Positions 1 to 10,702 of a stretch of 43,187 nt of DNA are shown in pieces. Below the pieces are notes generated by a model. It was given only the letters and a program-made list of their open reading frames with translations, had not been told where the DNA came from and ran no database searches. Numbering within the stretch: the first letter of the stretch is position 1; every line of letters starts with the position of its first letter. The translations under genes were made by a program, and so were the position numbers. This DNA is from Heliocybe sulcata (lineage: Eukaryota > Basidiomycota > Agaricomycetes > Gloeophyllales > Gloeophyllaceae), in the NCBI GenBank assembly GCA_004369045.1, contig ML213504.1, positions 298,416 to 341,602 on the forward strand. Reading direction: 5' to 3'.

Positions 1-183
1 ATTCCCACAGTTTCTCGGCATTATCGTGGGAGGATCTGCATTGTTCGGCGTCGACCCGGTAAAGACTCTTCCTTCGTAAACTCAGGACTCGTAACAGCCT
101 TCGATCAAGTTTCTTCCGAATCAATATTCCGCGCCTAAGCGAACTGCACTATATCCTCTTACTGCTCGGGCCGAAGCAGGACG

Positions 184-2290
184 ATGTCGACGCAGAAACG
201 GAAGGCTCCAGCCTACACGGACGGGCTGGTAGTCGGCGATGTCCATGGTAGCAAGAGACGTCGGAGAAGCCCAATGTTAAGTGCGGATGGGTCTGAGGTT
301 TCAGACTTGGGATCCGGCAGCGACGACACTGACCTAGAAGAGCGTGATGGGTATCAGGTTGACGAGGACGAGGCTAGACTTTATGATGAGAAAACATCGG
401 ATAAAGATGCTGAAAAGGCAGCTGGGTATGGCTTGGACGTCGACGGTGAGCCAAATAGTCCGATGTCTCGCCATCTCGACTGGTGCCTTCTGATATTCCT
501 GCAGAGAGCTTGTCTTTATCAAGATTCTTCAAGTCAAACTCTGTCAAGTTGAAGAGAGATGCTCAGGAAATATCTGCGGATCCTGGCGTGACCTTTGCAT
601 CCCTTGGAATATCGTCAGCTCTGCAGAACGCGCTTGCGAGAATATCCATCAAAACACCGACGGAGATTCAGGCGGCTTGCATAGCGCCTCTCCTTCAAGG
701 CAAGCATACCGCATATCGCGGATATCTCGCAAAAATTTACCTTTTGATATCGTAAGGCAGAGATTGTATAGGCAATGCGAAGACAGGCTCCGGAAAGACC
801 ATCGCCTTTGCCCTTCCTATCCTCCAAAAATTGTCGCTTGATCCGTACGGAATATATGCGCTTGTCTTGACCCCTACGCGGTTTGTGCTTTGCTTGTCTC
901 TTCTTTCCCGTCTGATTTGTTAGCGCAGTGAACTCGCTTTCCAGATATCTGAGCAGTTTGCTGCACTGGGTGCAGTCCTTAACCTGCGCACGGCAGTAGT
1001 GGTTGGCGGCATGGATATGATGGCACAGGCCTTAGAACTGAGTAATCTCCCCCATGTTGTTGTCGCCACTCCGGGTCGCATAGTCGATCTCTTGAAATCC
1101 AATAGTCGAGAATGGAACCTCTCGCGAATCAAATTCCTCGTAGGTGCTCATGCTCTTATTGGATCTTGTAGCTTACAGTGCCTTCCAGGTACTGGATGAA
1201 GCGGATCGTCTGTTGACAGCCACTTTCGCGGCAGAACTCTCATATCTGTTCAAGCTCCTTCCTTCTGAAAGACAAACATGTCTGTTTACAGCCACTTGGA
1301 GCGCTGCTGTGGAGAAATTGGCCGAAGCACCTCCGAGACCTGGAAAGATGAGACCATTCGTGCATCGAATTAGTGCCCCGTACGTACAGACATCCCTTTT
1401 ACGAAATTAATCGAAGTAACTCCTGTCTTTATTAGAGTGGAAACTGTAGAGACACTGAAGCAGTACTACATCCTAGTTCCTTCCCATGTTCGGGAGTCCT
1501 ACCTATTCGACCTTCTCTGTCATCCTCCAGACGCGATTGCGCACATGCGCCGTGCCCCACCCGAGCCAACTCCTTCATCTAGAAAAGCAAAACGCAAGAA
1601 GACCCATGCGAGTGGTACGAAATCAGCGCTGGATGACCCAGATGCGCCGGAACAACCTCCACCCACTATCATATTCTGCAATCGTCCGCGCACAGCTGCC
1701 TATTTGACATCGCTCCTTCGGACACTCTCCATCCGCGCGACTGCCTTGCATTCCCGACTCACGCAGCGAGAGCGGCTGAACTCGCTTTCGCTCTTCCGCT
1801 CATATGTTATTCCAGTCCTTGTTTCAACAGATGTAGGGGCGCGTGGTCTCGATATAGCCGACGTTGCGATGGTGATCAACTGGGATATGCCTGTGGAGCC
1901 TGAAGAGTACACGCATCGCGTGGGTCGTACGGCTCGTGCTGGCCGACCTGGTTTTGCCGTCAGCTTCGTGACAGAGCGAGACGAGGAACGCGTTGTCAAA
2001 GTCGAGGAGCGGATCAGTATGTTCAAATTTCTGGTTCATCTGCCATCATATCTGAGCAGGTCTTGTCATACAGACACGAAACTTACCGAGATGGTGCTTC
2101 CGGAGAGTCGAGTGTTGGAGAAACTGAATGCGGTGTCTTCAGCTAAGCGAATCGCAAATATGGTGACGGACTTCTGGTTTCGCGAACCCTTCACACATGG
2201 CTTACACGATCTTGACAGGAATTGCACGACACGAAGTTCGGTCGGCGAGAACAAATCCACAAAGTGAAGCAAACAATGTTGGACTCATGA
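184..2290 (+). CDS. DBP8: DEAD-box ATP-dependent RNA helicase, Dbp8/DDX49-like
   Basis: Eight exons join in frame: 184-445, 505-699, 772-880, 929-1139, 1189-1379, 1436-2016, 2074-2162, 2219-2290. After an acidic, low-complexity N-terminus come the helicase motifs in order: Q-motif region ([17 protein letters not shown]), motif I AKTGSGKT, Ia PTRELA, TPGR, motif II DEAD, motif III TAT, then the C-terminal RecA domain with [12 protein letters not shown] and [10 protein letters not shown]. An extra basic stretch (SSRKAKRKK) sits before the second domain. DEAD-box proteins with this AKTGSGKT and FTAT pattern are Dbp8-type, nucleolar factors for 40S subunit (18S rRNA) maturation; that role is family knowledge. 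Intron 2 has a GC donor (CAAG|GCAAGC at 699/700) with no usable GT alternative, and it restores Q-G-N-A-K-T exactly. Convergent with the next gene, 134 bp apart. The C-terminus is short and ends [10 protein letters not shown]. Confidence 0.9.
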
Positions 2291-2424
2291 TATGGAGTTC
2301 CCTTTCGCGCCCCTGTACAATCCAGCAAGATTCAAGGTAGTGACTCTGCAAAGGATGCATTTGCTGAGAAGAGATACGTACTGACCAAGTCTGTCGCGAC
2401 ACTCCAGCAGCTGTCTAACAAATA

Positions 2425-4023
2425 TCACTGTATCCCTGATCCTATGACTGCACCTCCGTCGTCGAGGACATCTGTTACGATATCGAAGTATCCCGAGTTT
2501 TGGAGTCTCTCTATGAGAACGGATCCCAGAGCAGACGCGGGCGTTAGGACACGAGACCGGTAATTATCGATGCTGAGTTCAGACCGCGGTGTTAACGACA
2601 GGGCCAGAGCGCATTCGCTTATCATTACTGAGCAAATGTCAGCGTGAACCGGGGGCTATATCCGCTCTGACTTGCCTGAACTGCCTATGTGTCCTATATC
2701 ACCCCGCTTGGTACGAAACACCGTGCGAGCTCGAAGCTCTTTGGAAGCAGTTGCAGACGGAATGGTACAAGTGATGTTCGTTGTGATTAGGGATCCCCGA
2801 ACCAGATCCCTGACAAAAGGAGTCAAAGAGGTACTTTGGAGATTTTCGTCGACGTACTCGTGGCGAGGAGCAATGCCCCGGATCTTGGAGAGACGATATA
2901 TGATATTTTGTATCTTAAGGATGATGAGGATTTCTTTGCCTGCAACTTGTCTTGATTACTGTACCCACCGGAGGGACATAGACAAATATGAAGAGGAATA
3001 GTAGCGTGAAGACACTGCTTATTACGGCCTGAATTTCCGAGGATGCTACTGCAAATTCTTCGTACTTGAATGCTGGTCCGTACTGAATATCGTCAGAACG
3101 ACCGGAACGTCGCTTCTCCTGCAGGAGGCTCCGCGTTCAATTGACCACAGCACGATTAAATGCTGCAAAGGGGAAGTAGCTGCCGACCATGTCTTGACAT
3201 CCAGGAGCTCTATAAGAGAGTCGTACGTTCGGCGACTCAGGCCCTTCCACTGATCAATCATCAGTTGACGTCCGCAAGGAAGAATACGCGGAAAGACTTA
3301 CTCAGACTCAAGCTGTGCGCTCGCATAGAGGCCCAGAACTCGTCCCGCGGTACGTCTTGCAGGAGACTGATGGCACTGGCCAGAGTGCCATCTGATACAG
3401 ATGCTTTCAAATCATGGAACGTAGTGCAGTGACCCAGCTGCACATGAGACCCCAGGTGCTGCATAAGTCCCTTGGCAGAAGCAAAAGTGACAAGGTCCGA
3501 TGGAACGGATTGGAATCCACAGGATGGGGTTATGACAGATGTCGACGTCCTATCATCGAAGCTATGGAAAAGCAGCTTAGTGCACCTGGGTACTTCGAGA
3601 AGTAGATATATAACCACCTAGAGATTATGCGACGAACCCAAGGCACTTCTCCAGTCAAATCCAGATAATGTACATTATTGCGGACGCAGGCTCTGTGACT
3701 ATTGCACGGACTCAGTAAGGAGAAGTAGGCGCTTACGCTACAACACCATCCCCAAACCGCCAATAGGGCCCTACGGCGTTGATGACGACTTTGAACATGG
3801 ATAGTATGGCGTCCAGTGTATCCAGTTCGGACACGTCCACCGCCATTGTCCGGATCCTGGCCACTTCCTCTGGTCCAAGAGATGCAACAAGCTCCTCCAG
3901 AGCGTGGGACGAGCGCGATGCCACCGCGAATGAAAACATAGGCCTTTGGGGATGAGATGCTAAGTAATCAACTATCAGCCTTCCGGTGAAGCCGGTCGCG
4001 CCCAAAACCAAGATATCGGCCAT
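2425..4023 (-). CDS. Saccharopine dehydrogenase-like oxidoreductase (trans-acting enoyl reductase type); frame probably interrupted
   Basis: It starts at ATG 4023 with an NAD(P)-binding Rossmann motif (ILVLGATGFTGR). The first introns splice cleanly: VVA|HRACVRNNVHYLDLTGE and RIIS|FDDRTSTSVITPSCGF. Later blocks match the family: GFQSVPSDLVTFASAKGL, FPFAAFNRAVV, YGPAFKYEEFAV, VMISECALALSL and VLTPASALGSVLIERL. A GC-AG intron (TTCAG|GCAAGT...CTCAG) joins GHIGSS to VMISECAL. Two problems suggest decay: an in-frame TGA at 3139-3137, just after FNRAVVN, that no reasonable intron removes, and a garbled stretch between about 2980 and 2800 where the frame changes. The family are soluble or lipid-droplet-associated oxidoreductases of uncertain substrate, homologous to lysine-pathway saccharopine reductase. 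It could be a recent pseudogene or carry an exon I mis-joined. Confidence 0.7.
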
Positions 4024-4186
4024 GTTTCCGAGGCCCACTGCGAGAACGACTGGCTGAAGATGAGGAACTTCCTTTAAGCATATCGGTGGGATCCCGGGTA
4101 GTGCACCGAGCAGTGACAAACCGCTGCATGGGTAAGTTCATTGATGTTGATCGACATTGAGACAGCGACTTCATCTTTCACCTTGA

Positions 4187-5034
4187 GTGATCGATCAGGA
4201 AACCGAGATGATGTTTGGTACCACGGTAGTAGTAGTAGTAATGTGTGATGAACCGATAGTTCCGCTCTGGCGTGTTCGGGCAGGGTTTAACCAGTGCCAC
4301 CGTCGAAGCTTGAAGCCAATTGGCGACGTTCAACGTTCAATATTCAATCTCCGCCAGGTAGCGACCGATAGAAGACCTGATCGATGGACTCTGGGAGGCA
4401 ATGCTTTCGTATGACAGGGATGCTCACCGGGAAGCCATAGTCACTTCAGTGCCCAATCCCTGAGGCCTGATGATCAGAGGAGAGGAGGCACCTCGTACTC
4501 ACAATCCTACACCCGGGGGAGGCTTCATAGAAGTCTATGTCATTCTATCGTGATTAATGAGCATGATTGCTATCGGCACTAGACGGCCCAGGTCTGTAGA
4601 GGCAGAAACCTTGCTATAGATCTGCTTACGGATAAACCACTGTAGGCACAGCTGAGAGCGACTCTGAAGATGGAACTTCAGTGCACCTGCTATCATCCTA
4701 GTCCCAGGACTGTGTGATCTCATATGCTATGTGGATAACTCAGACATGCAACTCTGAGGGGTACTACCTACACACCTTATCGATAACCAGCTCGTACAGG
4801 AGTCGTTACTAGGAACAGCGAAGAACTTGAAACCGTGCATCATTGCACGCAGGTTCACCACAGGATTAAGCTGACTGCGGTTTATAGGCGTGATCGCCTA
4901 AATCGAAGATACTCCGGCCATGGATGATAAGCGGAATGTAGGCACATCTTGACGCTTCCATTTGATCACCGTTGGAATGGGAAACGGACGGAGATATATT
5001 GATAGGAGATTGGACAACAATGGAGTAATTAATG
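4187..5034. other. Intergenic, no gene recognised
   Basis: About 850 bp between the 5' end of the oxidoreductase gene and the 3' end of the first rhodopsin-like gene. It holds only short uninformative frames and a small GTA repeat near 4227. It probably contains the oxidoreductase promoter and 3' UTR sequence. Confidence 0.5.
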
Positions 5035-6344
5035 CTATACTTTGCCGAAGGGATCGCCCATGTCATTTTGCCCAGGTAACGCAGATGCCTTGCCAGAGGG
5101 GGATGACATCTCTATGGACGGCAGTTTGTCAAGGTTGGAGCCATCCGAATGGTAGTAGTCGTGGAAGACTGTTCTGTGCGTATCCACGTTCACGGCGACA
5201 GCATTTGTCGACTTGGAAGACTGGTTCACCCGCACAAGCTCCACGGCGATGGGAGCATGCGACTCGCCGACAGAGCTGATGCGGGCAAAGAATGCCACGA
5301 CAACGCTGATGTCGGCGACGAGCAAGCTCACGCCATCCTGAAAGTGGCCTATGGCATTAGCGAGTGCGACACATCTCGAGAAGTAACGCACCTGAATGAC
5401 GGCCGCGCGGGCCTCCTCGAAACCACCGAAGCGCAAAATGGCGTAGGCGTGATACAAGCTTACTGCGGTAGCTATAATGGTCGAGCAGAAGACCAACATG
5501 ATTCGGATCTTTTGAGGGCGGGTCACTTTCACCCGCCAGATTAGCTTCAGAGGGGTGGCAATTAATATGGCATCCGTCATAACATCGGCTATCAGCAATC
5601 CTGATTAACCCTAAAGTAGGAGTAGACACGGAACCATGTACGTACTGATGACTTGCGCGATGGCCACATCGCGTCCAAGATCGCACTGGGGTTGAGGTGT
5701 GTCCTTCCATCCTGGCTGCCTTTCGCACACCCAAAATACCTGAGCGAATAGAATAGCCCAAGCGACAGCGAAGCAGCACGCGGCGCGGACCAGCCAGGTC
5801 CTGTACGGTCCAGGTGTGGTGAGGCGGATGGTAGTCAGCAAAATCGATAGTTTGGAACACCTGTGTCAAGTCATGATCTGGTCAGCGTTCCGCTTGCATA
5901 AGTGACGCATTCGCTCCAATCACCAGTTGACGGCGTAAAAGAATTCGCTAAGCCTGTTAGTACCTTGTCAGCGGGGTTATACGAACGAAGCAATACGGCA
6001 CACATGTAATATAGGGCAATTCTTGTCGTATGGGAGTAAGGACCTGATAAATGGAGTCAGCTATCGGCAGACAAGATGGTCTGTTATGGTTTACTTTCGT
6101 CACGAAAGTGCAGCTCCATGGCCGTCATAAACAGAACAAAAGACAGCACCGCTGCCATGGCCCAGAAGTCATCCCACCATAGCTGACGCCGCGAAGCTCG
6201 AATCGAGAGCCGGAAGAGGGTGACTAGAATGGCAAAGAGGGGGAGGACAAGCGATAGCACTGGCACGCTATCAGCGGAATCTGAGGGCTCGGACTACTAT
6301 GGCGTACCTCGCAGCTCCAGGAATTCGGCTTCCACAGTCGACAT
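5035..6344 (-). CDS. Fungal rhodopsin-like integral membrane protein, copy 1
   Basis: Splicing from ATG 6344 (MSTVEAEFLELR|VLSLVLPLF) gives one open frame over about seven exons. It carries the hallmark RRQLWWDDFWAMAAVL, then LHFRDES, LYYM|LSEFFYAVNW, SKLSILLTTIRL, FAQVFWVCERQPGWKD, QCDLGRDVAIAQVI|RLLIADVMTDAILIA and a last transmembrane exon (DGVSLLVADISVVVAFF). The soluble tail ends at 5035. This is the WWDDFWA / VxxVFWxCExxPxW layout of the fungal 'rhodopsin domain' family, a 7TM fold with no known retinal chemistry. Substrate or ligand is unknown. All introns are short and have matching positions in copy 2 (10702-9406), so this is a gene duplication. The two copies flank an unrelated hydrolase gene on the other strand. 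Confidence 0.8.
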
Positions 6345-7493
6345 GATAGCAAGGCGGGCATCCGGACCTCAAAACAGAGTATCCCTTCTTATACTGATGC
6401 AATCGACTGTGCACTGGTATCAGAGGGAGACATCACTGTGTACTTAGAGAAAGTGTCAGCGTCAGTAGCATCACGATATAAATAACCGGGTGTCACGACC
6501 GTCCTGGGCGCACTTCCGGGGAATGGATACCCTTTGGGATACAGCTGAAGCATACAAAGTTCACTCCGGAACAGTGTTCCTATCATTTCGGCGCTTGTGA
6601 GGCAGTGACTTTATAACACATTCCCAGCGTGAATATATGTTTCTGAGACGTGGCGGGCGGCTGCCGCCTGAGGATGATGGTGAATACTAGTAGCGTCAAG
6701 CAAGATAGAAGATACCGTCTCACCGATATACCAGTCTGAAGAATGAACTCCAGGGCTCACAATATTCAGCACCAGAGGTACCCTGAAGCTCTACGGTAAC
6801 TTGCGTGCTCCCCGTGATGATCAGGGTATCGTGGCTACTGCGTACTATCAATGGATAAATGTTTCGAGCAGCTACGTGAAGCTATTGATAGAGCAAGTCG
6901 CGCGCGAGTCGGAACTCGTCCGAAATTTCAACTCCGCGTCATAATTGCAGAAAACGAACCAAGCATCACCTAGCAATTGATCTCTATACCACGACATACT
7001 CTACACCACGACATATGACACGGAGCAGCCAACTTCATCATGATGATCAGACGGGGTATGAGAATGAGCAATCCCGCAGAACGACCGGCAGATCTGGGAT
7101 GACAGACTCTCTGGCACTGCGCTAACGCTCTCACGTCCGGGATTAATATCGCTGTGCAATCTCATAAATGTTTGGGTAAGTTGGTCCCTCTATCATGACA
7201 AGTCTGGGATCCATCAGGATCTCGAAGCTCATGGCGCATGGCTTCTGTAAGATAGTGGTCGGACTCGGGCTGTATCCCACTCCGACGCTCGTAATGGTGC
7301 GTCCAGTCTCCGTGTTGCGTTCTACTTGGAAACATCTAGGGCATAAACTCAATCTTACGGCCCAAATAGATGTCCGAATAGACTCGGGCTCGAGTACGTT
7401 CCGTTACAAATACAGCCGAGCAAGACTGGCCGACAAGTCCGCACTAGTATTGTTTACCATCCTCGGGTACTCGGATCCTCCGTATCCTTTGAC
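6345..7493. other. Intergenic, no gene recognised
   Basis: About 1.15 kb between the divergent rhodopsin-like copy 1 and the hydrolase gene, so both promoters should lie here. A short imperfect direct repeat (ACCACGACATA twice, near 6988-7016) is the only structure I noticed. Confidence 0.5.
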
Positions 7494-8572
7494 ATGGCAC
7501 CCGTGCTCGACCGACGCCTACTACGCTCTTCAGATGGCCTCCAGGTCTATGCAGAGGCAGCGGGTAACAAGGAGGGCCCCAGTATTGTCTTCGCGCATGG
7601 TCTAACCCTGACGGCTCAATGCTTCGACCTTTTCTTCGAGGATCCCGAGCTCCTCAAAGAATTCTATCTGGTGGGATCAAGACGACCTTCGACTGTTAAG
7701 TATGATACTAACCGTACACCTCTTCATAGGTTCGTTATGACCTGCGGGGACACGGGCGAAGCGCCCACCCAGAAACGCTTGAAGGCCATGCATCATCTAT
7801 TTGGGCCGATGATTTTATGACTGTCGTCAATGCTTTCGGTCTACACAAACCTGTTCATTTCGGATGGTTAGTGAGTCTCCCGTGTTATGTAGTGCCACTC
7901 CTCTGACATACAGCTCCAGGAGTTACGGAGGTGCACCATCATGTTCAGGTCGTTTGAAAAAAGGCTGACCCATTGCCTCTATAGGGACCATCGCTGCAGA
8001 CTACTGTCTGAACGTTAACCCAATCCCCGTCTCCGGTATCATCTACGCATGCTCCCTGCCCTGGGTCGGGCCTCTCATGGCTGTCGTAGGCCTTCCCGCG
8101 ATTATGGGATTCATGCCGGGCCTTTTCGGGACAGACGACGTCGCTCTGAACCGACGCGTCACCATCGACTTCGGTGACTCCGTCTTTGCGGAACCCGAGA
8201 AGGTGCCGTTCAAGACTCGATGCGAGTGGATCGGCTCGTCTGTCTTTTGTGGACCCAAAGACGCAAACTTCGTATGCTCACGACCACAGGATCCTGCGGG
8301 ACTGTACAAGGCAGGCTCAGAAGGCCTGCCGCTCCTCATACTGAGTGGAACATTGGACAGGCAGGTTGATGGCAAGATACTGGAGCGAGAGATGAAACCT
8401 CACTTTACAAATATGGAAACCAAGTTCTTCGAGGGAGCGGGGCACGCCGTGTTCTACGACGCGTACCAGGGCACGAAAGAGGCTATGGTCGCGTTTGTCC
8501 GCAAAGTTACGGTATGTGGCACGTCCCTCCGTCACTCTCGCGCAAGGTGTTCACGGCGATGGTTAGGCATGA
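7494..8572 (+). CDS. Alpha/beta-hydrolase fold protein
   Basis: The frame opens at ATG 7494 (MAPVLDRRLLRSSDGLQVYAE) and continues through short introns: YL|VRYDLRGHGRSAHPE, then HFGW|SYGG|TIAADYC. The oxyanion region is IVFAHGLTLTAQ, the nucleophile elbow G-W-S-Y-G-G, the acid probably the Asp in SGTLDRQV, and the His in EGAGHAVFYD. These make a complete Ser-Asp-His triad. A final tiny exon adds one Ala and the stop (8567-8572) after RKVT. The layout resembles non-haem chloroperoxidase/epoxide-hydrolase-like serine hydrolases, but the substrate cannot be read from sequence. The gene sits alone on the + strand between the two rhodopsin-like paralogues. Confidence 0.8.
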
Positions 8573-9405
8573 GCTCTCTGTGGACACGATGTTTTCTAGG
8601 AAATAATCATGCTGGTCATATATGTACCGATCGTGTGCTGCACCTAAGCAGCGGGCACCGCTTCTCCCATCTCAACTGTCTTGATAGAATTCTTGATAGG
8701 CTGCCTGATTAATCTCTTGATCGGGTGCTGACGACGCGTCCGACGTTCTTGCGCAGTGTGATGGATCATTCCTGGTACCCGTTATCAGGAAAGAATAAGT
8801 CTTATGCTGGAAGCTCCTGAAGTACTTCTCCGGGATGCGACCTAGCTTTGCTCGGGGATGATAGAACGCAGCGTTATTCGCGCTATTTAGCATGCACGCA
8901 CGAGTCACGAATCTGCTTGCCCGGGTGCGCATGACGAATACTTACCTTGCGACGACTGAATGCAGTATATACTGTCTCTTGTACGGGACGGGGATGGTAT
9001 GAATATTGCTATCTAGGTTGGCATCTTCTGATTTCTTCAAGTTGAGAGGTGGATGGAATAATTTCGGTCAAAAGTTTAATATTAGTCACATTTGTGCCCA
9101 GAACTGACTGACATGGTAGCGCACGTAGGTCGCGGCGGCGTTCTGAAATAAATTTATATGCGTCTGTTGACGACCGCCTTACGTGGATGTCGCAGTTCCA
9201 AGGAGTCCGAGCAGACTATAGCTACCGGCACTAGATATGCGTCTTGACTTAGTTGGCACCGCCAGTCAGTCCTCAGTCCTCATACATTATGCCTCGGGCC
9301 TCAGGCCTCAGGCAAATACAGTCGTAACTACGACTACTATACACTGCCCCCATGTGTTGCTCTGTTTACACTCTTCTCTGCTCCATGTACCTCGCGGGTC
9401 TCCAA
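8573..9405. other. Intergenic, no gene recognised
   Basis: About 830 bp between the convergent hydrolase and rhodopsin-like copy 2. It has a simple repeated CCTCAGG patch near 9290-9312. No coding signal convinced me. Confidence 0.45.
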
Positions 9406-10702
9406 CTAGACAGCCGCATAGCCCGTACTTCCGTCCTTGGTCATTAAATCATGTCCGTCAAAGACCGGCTTCACACTCTCCTCGGGGAACTTCAGCACAT
9501 CAAGGACATGTTGGTAGTTACGGTAGATGGTTGTACTTGTGTCCACGTTGACTGTAAGCTGGTCCTGAGGTCGCTGCGAGTGTCTGAATTGGATGAGCTG
9601 CACTGGCCGTGTGTCGCCATGGTTTGGCTCCTCCACTGAACTGATTCGCATGAAGAACGTGAGGACGACGCCAAGGGATACGACAATGAGAGTGACGCCG
9701 TCCTAGGGATACGTTGTCAGTGCCGTATAGACAACGTGCGTGTGAGAGTTACCTGTATGACAGCTGCTCGAGCTTCCTGGAAGCCTCCAAACCTGAGGAT
9801 GGCGTATGCGTGATACAGACTGACAGCGGTGGCAACGGCTGTCGAAGAGAACACCGCCATGATGCGTATCTTTCGCGGACGGGTCAACTTCACTCGCCAA
9901 ACAAGTTTCAAAGGAGCGGACACCAGGATAGCGTCCGTTACAACATCCGCTGCAAATAATCTCCTCAACACAGAGGCCAAGAAGAGAGTAAAAAGGAGCC
10001 CTACTTATAACTTGTGCAATTGCGACATTCTTGCCAAGGTTGCATTGAGGATCCGGCGCGTCTTTCCATCCTGGCTGATTCTCACATGTCCAGAAGACTT
10101 GTGCGAAAAGGACAAGCCAGGCGCATGCAAAGGCGTAGCCGATATAAATGATAGATCGTCGGAACGTACCCGGCGGTGATAGCCGCACGGTAGAAACCAG
10201 AATAGACAGTTTGGAGCACCTGCACCATCGTCAATGTCCAGCAACGGAAGACAAACGGACGTGCGCGATCACTAACCAGTTCACGGCGTAGAAGAAATGA
10301 TCCAGCCTGCGAATCCATATATAAGGTGAAGGCTGGGAAGAACGAAGCTTGAAACGAACATATAATACAGTGCTATCCTTGTTGTGTATGAATAGGAGCC
10401 TAGAGAAACTTAGGGCTACAGTCGCTGGAGCATGAGCTGCAAAAAGCTTACCCTCGTCCCGGAAATGCAATTCCATAGCGGCTACGAAGATAACCAAGCA
10501 CAAGGCTGCCATGAATGCCCAGAAGTCATCCCACCATAGCTGGCGTTTGTGTGCCCGGATGGCGAGTCGGAACGCAGTGATAGTGATCGCAAATATAGGA
10601 AGAGTCCATGCCAGTACTGCGCGAGCACAAACTGTCAGCTAGATGAGAATAAGGAAATTGACTAAGAGACGTACGTCTGAGTTCATTTACAAAACTATCC
10701 AT
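9406..10702 (-). CDS. Fungal rhodopsin-like integral membrane protein, copy 2
   Basis: It starts at ATG 10702 (MDSFVNELR|LLAWTLPIFAI) and has the same exon plan as copy 1. Recognisable blocks are KRQLWWDDFWAFMAAL, LHFRDEGK, YYM|LDHFFYAVNW, SKLSILVSTVRLSPPGTFRR, LFAQVFWTCENQPGWKDAPD, NLGKNVAIAQVI, DVVTDAILVSAPLKLVWRVK and SLYHAYAILRFGGFQEARAAV. The last transmembrane exon (DGVTLIVVSLGVVLTFFMR) leads to a polar tail ending YAAV at 9406. No stop interrupts the spliced frame. Probably seven transmembrane segments in the plasma or an internal membrane; ligand unknown. The tails of the two copies still share a motif around VNVDT, which confirms paralogy across the whole length. Confidence 0.8.

Noticed and set aside
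6988-7020. Short direct repeats as part of a CRISPR-like or satellite array
   Set aside because: Only two imperfect copies, no regular spacing, and a eukaryotic context.
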